A DNA stretch of 55,708 bases from Branchiostoma floridae (Eukaryota > Chordata > Leptocardii > Amphioxiformes > Branchiostomatidae): contig NC_049988.1 of NCBI RefSeq assembly GCF_000003815.2, positions 1,338,517 to 1,394,224 of the forward strand, written 5' to 3'. Shown piece after piece: positions 43,301 through 52,778 of this stretch; positions within the stretch are counted from its first letter, which is position 1; the number at the start of each line of letters is the position of its first letter. The translations under genes were made by a program, and so were the position numbers. The notes beneath the pieces are model-generated. The model made no database searches. It was not told where the DNA came from and saw only the letters and a list, made by a program, of their open reading frames with translations.

Positions 43301-43421
43301 ATGGCGGCGAAACATCATCACTATCTTCATCCTGTTTCCTTGGTGACAGCCTTTCATCACCGGACTCCATATCTTTAACATGGCCAGAATGCCTTTTCTT
43401 GGGCGCAGGGCGTCGAGGCAT
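34114..43421 (-). CDS. Type II membrane receptor: Pro/Tyr-rich tail, TM, stalk, 14 EGF repeats, C-type lectin end
   Basis: Predicted joined exons on the minus strand: 43421-42212, 40948-40779, 40115-39812, 14 EGF exons between 39563 and 35541, 34922-34752 and 34310-34114. All splice sites are GT-AG except one GC donor, all phases agree, and the total is 3612 nt, giving 1203 residues. Order: cytoplasmic tail 1-403, basic juxtamembrane segment, transmembrane 432-454, stalk 461-561, EGF repeats 562-1081, lectin-like domain 1082-1203. The absence of a signal peptide, with Lys/Arg before the membrane segment, gives an N-in, C-out (type II) topology. I infer a surface receptor that binds ligand through EGF/lectin modules and signals through SH3/SH2-type motifs. 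The family name is not known to me. The exon model is by eye and untested by transcripts; an extra 3' exon is possible because the lectin fold is incomplete. Confidence 0.8.
34550..34735 (-). mobile_element. Decayed piggyBac-like MITE relative in the lectin intron
   Basis: ttcctgtcaaaaatcctttg, ccatagcgacac, gttggaaacaatat and gacatcaaagttggtgtgg, ending in C-runs, align in order (minus orientation) with the element at 1948-2392. Terminal TTAA repeats are not preserved. Confidence 0.5.
34752..34922 (-). CDS. Receptor lectin exon A: N-terminal half of the C-type lectin fold
   Basis: Acceptor cttttgttacag before 34922; donor AAAG|GTGGGA after 34752, phase 1-1. Encodes [15 protein letters not shown], then [19 protein letters not shown] and a Glu/Phe-containing helix ([12 protein letters not shown]). 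These are the conserved Cys pair, helix 1 and LVSIH of C-type lectin domains. Confidence 0.85.
35278..35515. repeat. (ACAAC)n and degenerate ATC/CAT trinucleotide tracts
   Basis: acaac repeats at 35278-35306, followed by ~200 bp of atcatcat/accatc variants, in the intron between EGF exon 14 and lectin exon A. Confidence 0.9.
35541..35654 (-). CDS. Receptor EGF exon 14
   Basis: 114 nt, phase 1-1. [19 protein letters not shown] then [16 protein letters not shown], ending QHE. The last EGF before the lectin exons. Confidence 0.87.
35816..35926 (-). CDS. Receptor EGF exon 13
   Basis: 111 nt, phase 1-1. [15 protein letters not shown] then [16 protein letters not shown]. Flanking introns match those of EGF exons 12 and 14 almost base for base. 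Confidence 0.88.
36088..36198 (-). CDS. Receptor EGF exon 12
   Basis: 111 nt, phase 1-1. [15 protein letters not shown] then [16 protein letters not shown]. First of three near-identical exon+intron units (272- and 275-bp periods). Confidence 0.88.
36440..36545 (-). pseudogene. Dead EGF exon in the receptor array
   Basis: cccacag|aaatgagtgtact keeps an acceptor but has lost the D-I codons. [17 protein letters not shown] is readable; then [13 protein letters not shown] shows the later Cys residues and GWTG motif destroyed by frame changes. Including it would break the frame, so it is left out of the model. Confidence 0.8.
36670..36783 (-). CDS. Receptor EGF exon 11
   Basis: 114 nt, phase 1-1; one residue longer between Cys1 and Cys2 (CTRDKLC). 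Ends NCQH. Donor CACG|GTGAGT. Confidence 0.85.
37036..37146 (-). CDS. Receptor EGF exon 10
   Basis: 111 nt, phase 1-1. [15 protein letters not shown] then [16 protein letters not shown]. Confidence 0.86.
37395..37505 (-). CDS. Receptor EGF exon 9
   Basis: 111 nt, phase 1-1. [15 protein letters not shown] then [19 protein letters not shown]. The closest relative is the dead exon at 36440-36545, also CLHGHC. Confidence 0.86.
37640..37750 (-). CDS. Receptor EGF exon 8 (GC donor)
   Basis: 111 nt, phase 1-1. [15 protein letters not shown] then [16 protein letters not shown]. The donor is CAGG|GCAAGT, a GC-AG type intron; every other EGF exon uses GT. Confidence 0.83.
37994..38104 (-). CDS. Receptor EGF exon 7
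   Basis: 111 nt, phase 1-1. [15 protein letters not shown] then [19 protein letters not shown]. Confidence 0.86.
38219..38329 (-). CDS. Receptor EGF exon 6
   Basis: 111 nt, phase 1-1. [15 protein letters not shown] then [19 protein letters not shown]. Among the more diverged repeats. Confidence 0.86.
38467..38577 (-). CDS. Receptor EGF exon 5
   Basis: 111 nt, phase 1-1. [15 protein letters not shown] then [16 protein letters not shown]; ends with CEQ. Donor CAAG|GTAAAA. Confidence 0.86.
38716..38826 (-). CDS. Receptor EGF exon 4
   Basis: 111 nt, phase 1-1. [15 protein letters not shown] then [19 protein letters not shown]; the Asp of NKDGG is Arg here. Confidence 0.87.
38959..39069 (-). 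CDS. Receptor EGF exon 3
   Basis: 111 nt, phase 1-1. [15 protein letters not shown] then [16 protein letters not shown]. Near-duplicate of EGF exon 2 with flanking intron. Confidence 0.87.
39206..39316 (-). CDS. Receptor EGF exon 2
   Basis: 111 nt, phase 1-1. [15 protein letters not shown] then [16 protein letters not shown]: calcium-binding EGF consensus, including the C-x-N-x4-Y-x-C-x-C Asn-hydroxylation pattern. Lies in the ~247-bp tandem exon+intron unit. Confidence 0.87.
39453..39563 (-). CDS. Receptor EGF exon 1
   Basis: 111 nt, phase 1-1. Starts ELNEC rather than D-I-N-E-C, so the first calcium ligand is changed. Six Cys present; ends GWTGRNCQQ. Donor CAAG|GTGAGT. Confidence 0.85.
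39812..40115 (-). CDS. Receptor exon 3: extracellular Ser/Thr-rich stalk
   Basis: Acceptor ccctgcttgcag before 40115; donor GTAG|GTAAGA after 39812, phase 1. Residues 461-561 are rich in Thr/Ser ([37 protein letters not shown]) with three N-glycosylation sequons (NKS, NIS, NST). That fits an O-glycosylated stalk between membrane and EGF repeats. Confidence 0.82.
40116..40778 (-). other. Receptor intron 2
   Basis: No repeat or exon recognised inside. Confidence 0.6.
40779..40948 (-). CDS. Receptor exon 2: transmembrane segment
   Basis: Acceptor tttatcatattccag before 40948 and donor GAG|GTAAGC after 40779. It encodes residues 404-460: a basic stretch ([14 protein letters not shown]) followed by a 23-residue hydrophobic helix beginning [16 protein letters not shown]. 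Positive charges on the N-terminal side predict that the N-terminus is cytosolic. Confidence 0.85.
41461..41532 (+). other. G-run block in receptor intron 1
   Basis: gggggtggggggcg, a T-run, then a 13-base G-run. It could form a G-quadruplex on the plus strand (non-template for a minus-strand gene is the C-rich strand). Confidence 0.5.
41868..42161. mobile_element. MITE with long terminal inverted repeats in receptor intron 1
   Basis: 41875-41941 (ctaattccggaaaacctt, then tttcaaaatagattgaccag) is inverted at 42085-42153 (ctggttaatctattttgaaa, then aaggttttccggaattg) with few mismatches; the arms are about 66-70 bp. The middle holds several gaattctgg copies. No coding capacity. Confidence 0.78.
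42212..43421 (-). CDS. Receptor exon 1: 403-residue cytoplasmic tail
   Basis: The start at 43421 has a good Kozak context (caccATGC). The sequence is charged and Pro-rich with no signal peptide. PPLPPR occurs at 39-44 and 89-94 (class II SH3-ligand type), VPPPRKL at 160-166, YRNV at 84-87 (Y-x-N, GRB2-SH2 type), and YEDV at 135-138 and 281-284. An internal duplication is clear: YEDV...[17 protein letters not shown]...YPDTCYTSE (135-224) against YEDV...[17 protein letters not shown]...YSDTSYTSR (281-385). A shorter third relic is [17 protein letters not shown] (67-83). The donor is AGAG|GTATGT (GT at 42211-42210), phase 1. A competing AAC|GTAAGA six bases upstream would break the phase with exon 2. 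Confidence 0.82.
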
Positions 43422-46400
43422 GGTGCTTAACTCTCTCTACTTCTGCATACCGTTTTGGTGACGCTACTTTGTGTTTTGTAAATCCATTTCTGTTTCAACA
43501 CAAAGAATACAACCATCAGGGTGTTGAAACTTCATGGAATTACAATAGCCAAATGACGAGGGATACAGTTGGTTGATCTTAACTTACAATGCTCAAAATA
43601 CATTGTATATGCAATACACGGCTGGTGCATGTAAGGTGCAGCTAAACACAGCTTAACTTTACATACAATTGACCTGATTACGCACACCGTTGGTACCCAC
43701 AGCCTTGTGTATGATCACATGTATTAAGATCTTTCTTGAATTGATGATTGGGTACACATCAGACAGAATCGAAAACTTCTGTATCTAAGCAATGTTTTGG
43801 ATGGTTACCTTTTAAGAAAATTTTGATACCTATCACTGATGTGACAGATCTTACTAGTGGGTGAGTCACTTCAACGCCAACAACAAAAATAATTTACTTT
43901 GCCCTTTACTTCTATAATTTACTGTATGAAACTACGTCGCGTGAAGGTAGGGTGTTTAGATAAAACCATGAGGTCCTGGGTTCGGTTCTTTGGCATGATC
44001 CAACTTCGTGGCAATGCATTTTACACTAATCTGCTTACTTTACAAGAAATAAGTAGTTAGCTTCGGTAGTTTTTTTCCGGGTATGCAGCTTGTACTCATT
44101 TTTTTAAACGTAATGTGTAATGGCAGTTTATCGCGTAGGCAATACAAAAATGCGAGCGTACAAGCTATCACAACGAAACAGAAAGAACAACAACAACAAA
44201 AAAAACACATTTTGAGACTAATTCTGAAGCTCATTAATACATGCATGTACACACAGTGTTTACGCTGGCGATATAACGTTATACAAAGGCTTGTATCAGA
44301 CTAATCCTATCAACCACTCTAAAAGGACTGATTGAAAAGTGAATTGATTTCTAAACACTGGTTTATTCATGTGACTGTGGGATTTCTGTCTAAACACTGG
44401 TTTATAAGTGTAACGTCGTGATATTTCTTGTCATGTGCATTACTTTTTCAGCTTGCCACTTTACTTTTAGGCATGCTAAGACCCAAGACCGGTCAGAAGG
44501 ACTTGTGTTCGCCTACGGTCCCTTCCGAGTAGTTCAATGTTTTTTTTTTTCTTACACTTTCGGGCCCCATTTGTCATCTTAAGGATCACATGGTATTTCT
44601 GGTCCAACAAATGAACCGGGGTCAATTTATGTTGGATCTAAAACAAACCCAGGACCCTGTAACAAATAGCCTTATCATAAGGTAATAGTTACACCAAGGG
44701 GTGCCCCCAGAATGAACGGGTTAAATTTGTGGCTTCTATGACCGGCTGGGGGTACATCCCTGACGGGCCCCGGTGCATTGGGGGATTAGAGACATACTGT
44801 AGGAGCCACATTTAATCCCGGTAAGTGCTTGGGAAGGAAACGTATTGCATAAAAGGCAGCAAAAACACAAACATTTCCTAAAAATAACTCACGATGCATA
44901 TTTGTTGACATAAACTTTCATTTTTCCTTTCAACAGACAGCCCATCGGACCCCGGGTTAGAAATGTGACCATAGCGTTGGATACCAGAAAACATTTAACT
45001 TGCATCGATAGAAGATGAATAGAGGAGCCTCGTTGAAAGAAGAGGAACAAACATTATTTATACGGGCTGCATTAAATAGAAAAGTTTTACGAAGCTGGCA
45101 CGTACTATCGCATTCAACATGTTTCTCCTCATGGCACTCCAATAAGATATTCACGTAAACGCATGTCCTTCCTAAACATCAGCTATAGTAACTACAGAGC
45201 TTTCAGTATGAACTGGCACAAATTTGCTACGTTGTACCATACATGATACGGTTAGAGCCTTCCTAGTGAATTGAGTTGCAATTGACCCTCCAATTCAGTG
45301 TCTTGGATCCTTGATAAAAATATCACAACAGATCAAAATGAAAACAAAAGGCCATAACTAACCTGCCTTTAATCACTTGCTGAAACTGCGTACAGCAAGA
45401 TACAAAGCAATTTTTTTCAACAAATAACTCATTATCATTATCAGTGATCTTTTTACAAGCATAAATGTCCACAATTTAGAACCGTCATCATATGATACAT
45501 AAACAGTATACAGACATAGTATCCGTATGACACAGACTTTCCTACAGTAGTAACAATGTCTGAGTTGTGGGTCTGATACCCTTTCTACCGCGAATCTCTT
45601 TGAAATCAACTGACATTTATGAATTTTAATTTATCTTGCATCTATGACGAGTTATCAGTCCTTTGCCCAAGAGCTATGTGCAAAAAAGTACACAAAAAAA
45701 GCTGACAAAAATATGCCATAGGCAGACTTAATCAAAACTCACATATAGACTGCACCAAATTGAACCTCTGGTTGGGGAGTGGCATATTATCCTCTTGGGG
45801 CGGAGCTTGTATAACACATAACAAGGACAGCTGTTTCTATGCGTTGCAATATAATAATACTTCCATGCTGAGGGTGTTGGTCTGGAATGCTGCGGTATCT
45901 GGAAATACTGTTCAAATCGCTGGGACATGAAAAAATACCCACGTGTCGAAAAAATCTATCAGAAAGATGCGGACTACCAATACACAGAGAAACGCACTGT
46001 CTGGTCAGTAACCTCCGTTAAGCTTTCGGAGGAAAGAAGAAGAACAACAGCCCTGCATGTAATTACTTCATTCACCCAGTGTGAAAGAAATCAAATGTCA
46101 ATCTGACAAGCCTCGGTTTGATAAAGACTTTTCAGGTATTCTATGACTTGATGCGGCACAGTTTAGTAGGTGTAAAAATCATGTTTTTCCCAGCCTTCAA
46201 AATTTTACAGCAAATATCTACTCACCTGGATCTATCGAGTCTGGAATATACTGGCTCTGGCCAGACAAATATCGAAGGTAAAAAAAACCCCATTAGATTT
46301 CAATATTATATTTAATTCCGAACATCAGACGTGTGCAGAGTATTGCGGGAGGTAGAAAGCCTTTTCATATTTATACAATGACATTAAGTATGCAGAAACA

Positions 46401-47289
46401 TTGGTATCGAGACAAGGATAGATTAGCTTTGTTTAAAAATGTTTAGTATGTATTTCATATGGTATGGGGAATGTAATGGTATATCTTATATATACCAAGC
46501 GTTCGCTTGGCCTTGATAAAACCAGTCTGTATCATTTTCATATTATAGGAATGACATCATCTGATACCTTTATGTAACGTGTTTGTTTTGTGACTCCAGG
46601 AAGACTAGTGGCGCATTGTCTGAATTTTGCTCACTAATGGAGATCTTTTGAATGAACAAAAAATAATCTCAAACAAACTGATGCAGGCCTGCCCAAAAAA
46701 TTATTTGACGTCGGAATTGCCTTTGTCACTCTATGGCATTAGTGTTATTTATTCGATATTCCGTTTGCAATTTATAGTATGTATTTGCTCATTTGCATCT
46801 GCTTTGAGCGATTCACACATCTAGTTATGTTCTAGATTGAAGTGAATCCCCGTCGTGTATCATACATGGATACTTATGGACGATGGCAATGTATTCCATC
46901 TGATGTCATTATCTTGTATCTGTTAGTTTGTACGTCATACACTAAAATGTGTCCTGGCGTAACAGACAGCTGGACTTTGGTAATACCTTGTGTTAACTTG
47001 AAAAGGAATCATTGGCTGATCACGTATCTAAATCAGTAGGTGCACCCGGGAAACCTCACAATCCTAGTTCTTGGGGTCAAAGACCTAAAGGTCAAATTGG
47101 GAACCTGAAAAAAAAAAACATCCAAAAAAATCCACAAATAATCATACCAATGGTTTATGCCAAACATATACATAGATTTAAACTAAATTTCTAATATATC
47201 CCTACAACAAATAACAGGTCATTTGGTGGAAATACCAGACTGAGTGTACAGTGAGGGAAATATACACTTACATAGGGACTAAAAATGTC
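43422..47289. other. Intergenic region upstream of the receptor gene
   Basis: No gene recognised. 43940-44035 (ggtcctgggttcggttcttt, then ccaacttcgtggcaatgca) looks like a tRNA-derived SINE on the plus strand. 44560-44870 has a GC-richer block (gggccccggtgcattggggg) of unknown type. No clear TATA box was identified for the receptor. Confidence 0.4.
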
Positions 47290-47352
47290 CAAACAAATAT
47301 TCAAAAGCAGATGCGAAAAAAATCAAGATTTATTCTAATCCATACCTGATGT

Positions 47353-48009
47353 ATGGTTGAAATCAAACTACAAAATATCTGCAAATTACTATCTAAAAAT
47401 CCCAGAGACCCTCATATAAGAGGCTCCTACTTTATCCAGAAAAAACAGTACACTAGACTTATCCGCAGAACAAAGAAAGACTACAAAAACAATATCTTAA
47501 ACCAACTGAACTCATTCTCGGGGGCCAACCCTTCAGCATTTTGGTCATTATTAAAAGAATACAAATCTAAAGATCAAACACGCAACCATGAAATAATCTC
47601 CGACGAAAGTCTACATTCCCATTTTAGTAGCCTTTACGGCGAGGATTCCAACACTAACCTGCCTAAATTACCTAATGCTTTCGAAATTCAAATACAAAGA
47701 GAGATATTGAATCTAGAAGACAAGCTTCAAAATACACATTGTAATTCATTGGATGAACCAATTAATAAAGACGAAATTAAACAAGCTATCTCTAACCTGA
47801 AAAACGGGAAAGCTTCAGGTGGTGACCTCATTCGTAATGAGATGTTAAAATGCTCGTCACATATTCTCATAGAACCGCTATCGAAACTTTTTAAACTTAT
47901 CCCTGTCTCTGGTTACTTTCCCCCAGACTGGTGTACCAGCCACATTGGTGCCATTCATAAAGGCGGGACAAAAGACGACCCCCGCACTACAGAGGAATTC
48001 AGTCACTAG
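47353..48009 (+). pseudogene. LINE polyprotein segment just before the RT core
   Basis: Reads RRTKKDYKNNILNQLNSF, NPSAFWSLLKEYKS, PINKDEIKQAISNLKNGKAS and YFPPDWCTSHIGAIHKGG. This is the linker and RT motif 1 region of LINE enzymes. The frame ends soon after KDDPRTTEEFSH. Confidence 0.82.
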
Positions 48010-48014
48010 TTGTC

Positions 48015-48356
48015 TTGCAAGCTATTTTCATCAATACTAAACACGCGCTAACCACATTTCTAGACGAAAATAATCTATCTCCCCAAACCAGCCCGGCTTT
48101 AGAAAAGATTTTGGCACGAATGATACTTATTTGTCCTGGACTCGCTGTTAAGTTAACACCTTTCGAAAAACAAACGCATTTATTCATGTTTATCGATTCT
48201 AAAAAAGCCTTCGATTCCGTTTGGAGAGAGGGTCTTCGTTTCAAACTGCTAAACTCGGGAATAGGGGGTAACTTTTACAAGCTAATTAAATGTATGTACA
48301 CTAAACCCCAGACGTGTGTAAAAACCGAGTCCATTTGTAACCAAAAAAGGCGTTAG
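48015..48356 (+). pseudogene. LINE RT fingers/palm, frameshifted
   Basis: The first ~50 codons are off-frame relative to the expected QTGFRK motif. FIDSKKAFDSVWREG and GIGGNFYKLIKCMYTKPQTC then follow in the correct frame, which ends at 48356. A one-base shift near 48330 leads to the next segment. Confidence 0.82.
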
Positions 48357-49644
48357 ACAAGGCTGCAATTTAAGTCCTACATTGTTCAACCTATTCATTA
48401 ATGACTTCGTTCATGTACTTGATAATGCCGAATGTGAACCACCATCTCTACATAATTTATTTGTATCGTGCTTGTTATACGCAGACGATGTGGTTATATT
48501 TTCTGAATCAGATAAAGGGTTGCAATGTGCGCTCAACAGATTAAGTGCCATCTGCAAGAAATGGAAACTCCAAGTTAATCTTAAGAAAACTAAAGTTATG
48601 ATTTTCAACAAATCTGGCCGATCCTTCCGAAACCAAACATTCGTATTTGATCAAGATACTCTGGACATAGTACCTTCTTACGGCTACCTAGGCCTAATTA
48701 TTACATCGTCGGGAAGTTTCTCCCTGACCAAGAAACAACTTTCGCTCAAAGCTCGTAAAGCTATGTATAGTTTGAAATCTCTCATTCGCTCATCTGTCTC
48801 GCCAAAGTGCTTGCTAAAAATATTTGATTCTTGCATAAAGCCAATTCTCCTATATGGGTGTGAAATTTGGGGCACAGAGTCTATTAATGACAACTCCCCA
48901 ATTGAAATTTCGCATCACCGCTTTTGTAAGAATATACTTGGAGTTTCCAGAAATTGTAGCAATTTAGCTTCTAGAGCAGAGCTTGGCAGATTTCCTTTAG
49001 ACTTAGATATATCTATGCGTGTTATTCGTTACTGGCTACGCTTATTACAAATGGATTCTCAAAGACATTTGTTACAAGCTGATGCCCTTTTGTATCAACA
49101 CAAATCTATTTCTAATAGTCGTAGAAGAACTTTATTACAACGAGTGAAAGAAATTTTAGATGGTAGTGGCCACTCCTACCTTTTGTATTCATGTAACTCA
49201 CTTAGTGATATCAGATCTATATGTACAATGATAAGATCTAGAATCTCTGATATGTATATCCAAACCTCTCGCCATAACTTGAGTATAGATACTGGTAAGC
49301 TAAGGTTTTATAAGACCTGTAAAACAGCACATACTATGGAAAAATACTTAGAATTAGATAATTTTGATTTACGCTCGGCAATCAGCAAAATTAGAATTAG
49401 TGCCCACCCTCTCGAAATTGAGAGAGGGCGGTACAAGAGGCTATCCGTGTGTGAAAGAATGTGCAAACAGTGTACGTCAAACGTAGTGGAAGACGAAACA
49501 CATTTTATGTCAAACTGCTCTCTCTATAATCAAGAAAGAAAAGAGCTGTTCGAAGAGACCATCAAATTCCACCCAAACTTCCTCACATTCACTGACAAAA
49601 AGAAATCAGTTCTCCTTCTAACATCACAAAACCCGCACATATAA
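48330..49644 (+). pseudogene. LINE RT C-terminal half, thumb and Cys/His end
   Basis: Open for over 420 codons: GVRQGCNLSPTLFNLFINDF, LLYADDVVIFSES (catalytic YADD), WKLQVNLKKTKVMIFNKSG, YLGLIITSSGSFS, KPILLYGCEIWG, and the end CKQC...VEDETHFMSNCSLY. It is the best-preserved reference for reading copy 1. Confidence 0.85.
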
Positions 49645-49840
49645 TAAAAAAGGTGGGATCTTTCGTCTTCAACTGTCTTCGAAAAAGGAGTCGAACCCAT
49701 TAACCCAGGATCTAGAGTTAGATTTTACTAGCTTTAGACTAGAGTAGACACTTGTGATTTTGTATCGTGTACATTTGTTTGAATCTTTTTATGTTAACTG
49801 CAATTAGCCCACGGGCAAAATTTGCAATAAACTTGATATT

Positions 49841-49944
49841 ATTAGTCTGACGAATGGAGGCCGTTTTAGCCCTTTTTTTGGAGGAATGACGTAACATTAG
49901 TTGATGTAAATGTCATTTTGTTTTCCTCCAAGTACCAGACTAAT
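49841..49944. mobile_element. Short inverted-repeat element next to LINE copy 2
   Basis: attagtctg (49841-49849) is inverted as cagactaat (49936-49944), with further pairing ggagg/cctcc inside. It contains tggaggaatgacgtaa. The boundaries are tentative. Confidence 0.45.
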
Positions 49945-50396
49945 TTTTTGGAAAAAAGCTAGTCTCCACAGGGAAAAAGAAACATCAAACGAATCAATTT
50001 AAACGTACTTCTAGGAACTCTTGATATAATCATCGAATTCTCTTGCATTTTGAATACACATGCGATTGCACCTTTTGCAATAGCAGACAAAGTACAGTTA
50101 GTATTATCTAGTATTAGTTACTTTTTTTACCATGTAATTCCCATTTTCAACACATTTATATATTATATAAATGGAATAAGAAAGTTTTAACTATTCAATA
50201 AGAGACTATCGACTGATGAAGCTGAATGTTTGTATCTTCTGTCCTTGGCTAGCTACATGGCGATTTTTTGGTAGCAGATTTTTTTTATTTGTGAAGACAA
50301 AATGTATAAACACACAAGGTCAAACGATTTTGCCGACTTGAAAAGTAATGAAATATCATCAGGGCAAAATATTGCATACTGGCGGCAAATTCTATT
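49945..50396. other. Intergenic, nothing recognised
   Basis: AT-rich, no structure seen. Confidence 0.5.
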
Positions 50397-50720
50397 TAAA
50401 GCCGGGTTCACACGTGCGTATGATATTCTGGTCAGTTTGAGGTCCGTAGCCGTAGGGAATTCTTAGCCTCTACCAGGCTCCACAGGACGCTGGAAATATC
50501 CTAGAAATTGGAGAAATATAGACACATAACATACCAGAGGAGTAAGCTATCTTATGAGGGTGGTTTTGCAACCAATTAATTCGCTGACATGTTATCTAGT
50601 AGATATATAATATCGATTTCTATGATTTTTCTTCGAACCGAGGAGCCTGGTAGAGGGTAAAAACTCCATACAGACCTCAAACAGGCTTAACTATATACGC
50701 ACATGTGAACCCACCTTTAG
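50397..50720. mobile_element. MITE with ~75-bp terminal inverted repeats
   Basis: Left arm taaagccgggttcacacgtg, then cgtat, tttgaggtccgtagc and ctctaccaggctcc. The right arm, reverse complemented, is ctaaaggtgggttcacatgt, then gcgtat, tttgaggtctgtatgg and ctctaccaggctcc. Ends of the GGGTTCACAC type recall PIF/Harbinger elements; the target duplication is unclear. No coding capacity. Confidence 0.75.
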
Positions 50721-51917
50721 CCAAAAGCTAATAAGACTTTAGGTACGAGCCCAGGTTTACATATCGTCCAGACGTGCAGAATTTGCCTGTCATAAACAAA
50801 ATGTCGTCACAAGGTCTTGATATCAGAAACTAAACATGATATTCTGCATATGTAAATAAGTCAGCTTTTTACCACGTGCCACGTGCTCACCTTTGGCGCA
50901 GAATATCTTTATATTTTCACTGTTGAACTCGATGACAACAGGACGGACAGAAGCCAGGTGCTTGCAGCTACACAAAACCCAGCATGGAGTGATTTGTGGT
51001 ACAAAATTAGAGGCCTTGCCCGTGTGCATCCGGCGGTGGTGGCAAAGTCGGCTAAACAAAGAAAAACTTGGTACATGGGAAGAAAAAAATAGTGGTGATA
51101 ATTTACCATACCACACTTCACTTAAGTCTCTTTCCTTTACAACTGAGTGAAGCCAGGGTAGTCTGTGATAAGAGCATCTTTGTTTTGAAATACCACTTGG
51201 CGACGAAGTGTCTGGTAAATTTATAACACATTGTCTATTTGCATATGCATGTGGTTATGCAGCAACTTTGAATTATTACATGTCTTGGTGGACCACAAGT
51301 ATCATTGTATAGCCTGGGATGAATGGCTATGTCTGACAGGGGGAATATGGGATGCTGTTTTTTCTTCTTCTTATTTACTCGTACTGATGTTGCAAGCTTC
51401 AGCGCACACATTTTAATTCCACCAAGAATCCGTATAATCATAATTTGAGTCATCAATTTTACTACGTCTTATTACAATCTGGAACAAGCCCGATATTTAA
51501 ATCAGAAGGCTAGAATTTAGAGCTTTAAGCCTTGCTGATGTGGCAGTATTTAAAGGAACCCTTACTCAACCACACGTAACAGTCATGTCAGATAAATTAT
51601 TGGCACAATAAACCGGTATTGTAAAACTTTTTGACCCACAATGAGTATGCATTATTCTTTATTACAAAATAAATTCCTTCTGATGCAATTTTTGATATAT
51701 CTTTATGATAAACATGGGTTAAAGCGTAGATTTATTTACGCTGGACCTCACACGTCTAAAATACAGTTTTAATACTGACCTGCAATGTACCCTTGTCTAA
51801 CTAAGCCATAAAATTGGGCAAAGAGAAAAGGGCCTTTGGAAGGGCCTTTGGAAGGGCTGGGTTAACATTGAACCATTGATTGAACCATTGATTGAACCAT
51901 GTAAAGATCGGGCCTCG
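50721..51917. other. Intergenic, no gene recognised
   Basis: 50883-51092 (+) is open for 69 codons (NPAWSDLWYKIRGLARVHP). It only faintly recalls YqaJ-type exonuclease starts and is not claimed as a gene. 51830-51900 has short direct repeats (gggcctttggaa twice, attgaaccattg twice). Confidence 0.4.
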
Positions 51918-51949
51918 TTACCTTGCCGGGCTAAGGCCCGGCAAGGTAA
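51918..51949. other. Perfect 14-bp hairpin
   Basis: ttaccttgccgggc, loop taag, gcccggcaaggtaa, followed by an A-run. A palindromic repeat end or small foldback element is likely; function unknown. Confidence 0.7.
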
Positions 51950-52265
51950 AAAAAAAACAATCGTGAAGTAAAAGGTCTTGCCACCATCTTGGACCAAATA
52001 ATTTAGCCGCTTGCATCGCTGTGGAATTATGGGAAAAAAACGCACAAAGAATGTGATCAAAAAGCTAAAATCTCGTAGACACTTAAAACAATACAAAAAT
52101 AAGATTCAAATGTCCTAAAGCCTATGGTCTGGATCAAAGCTTTGACTGGTACGTAAAAATAAAAAGTGTGGTAATAAAAATTATTGCCATGGCGACGGTG
52201 AAAATCATAACAATCCGTCGACCCCTTCTTACACCCGTCCAAAATCTAATCGTTTCCAGGTCTCA

Positions 52266-52583
52266 ACAAGGCCTACCCACATTTATATATTTATCTATTC
52301 ATTTTCATTTCTTCATTTTTATTTATTTTTTTTGTTTATTTATTTTTTATTTATTTTTATTTATTTTTTATTTATTTTTTATTTATTTTTTATTTATTTT
52401 TATTTATTTATTTACTTATTTGTGTTCAATTTTTTAATTGTTTATTTATCTGTTTATTTTTATCTAATTTTTTGTTTGTTTATTTTTATTTGTTTGTTTA
52501 TTTTTATTTATTTGTTTATTTTTTATTAATTAATTTATTTGTTTGTTTGTTTGTTTATTTTGTTTATTTATTTGCTTACTAAT

Positions 52584-52666
<83 letters not shown>

Positions 52667-52668
52667 TA
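52266..52668. repeat. (TTTA)n microsatellite, ~400 bp
   Basis: Degenerate ttta/tttg mixtures become pure tttatttattta at about 52583-52668. Frames across it are artefacts. Confidence 0.97.
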
Positions 52669-52778
52669 CCGGGTATCAGTACCATCCATCCAGGCGTTCT
52701 CAAGTTATGGTGGTCTTCTACAAACACACACACACATACAAACGCTACCCAAAATATAACGTTCTTGGCGAAGGTAAC
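52669..52778 (+). mobile_element. Family L repeat end
   Basis: ccatccatccaggcgttctc, aagttatgg, a CA tract, caaacgctacccaaaatata, then ttggcgaaggtaa. Matches the ends at 7480-7530 and 24600-24763. Confidence 0.65.

Larger units (their letters stand above)
47290..49840 (+). mobile_element. Non-LTR retrotransposon (LINE), copy 2, 5'-truncated
   Basis: Same family as copy 1 at 1-1940: matching RT, C-terminal Cys/His end and 3' UTR (tagacacttgt, gcaattagcc, acgggcaaaatttgcaataa). The 5' end lies near 47290, so the expected upstream endonuclease is absent. Frameshifts near 48000-48160 and 48330 make it non-functional. Confidence 0.85.

Noticed and set aside
42322-43461. Plus-strand frames of 75-146 codons opposite the receptor tail exon
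   Set aside because: Shadows of the minus-strand exon, which has the consistent splice phases and motif repeats.
50883-51092. 69-codon frame with faint YqaJ-like start
   Set aside because: Similarity rests on a few residues (LWYKIR), no splice or promoter context, and longer overlapping minus frames exist.
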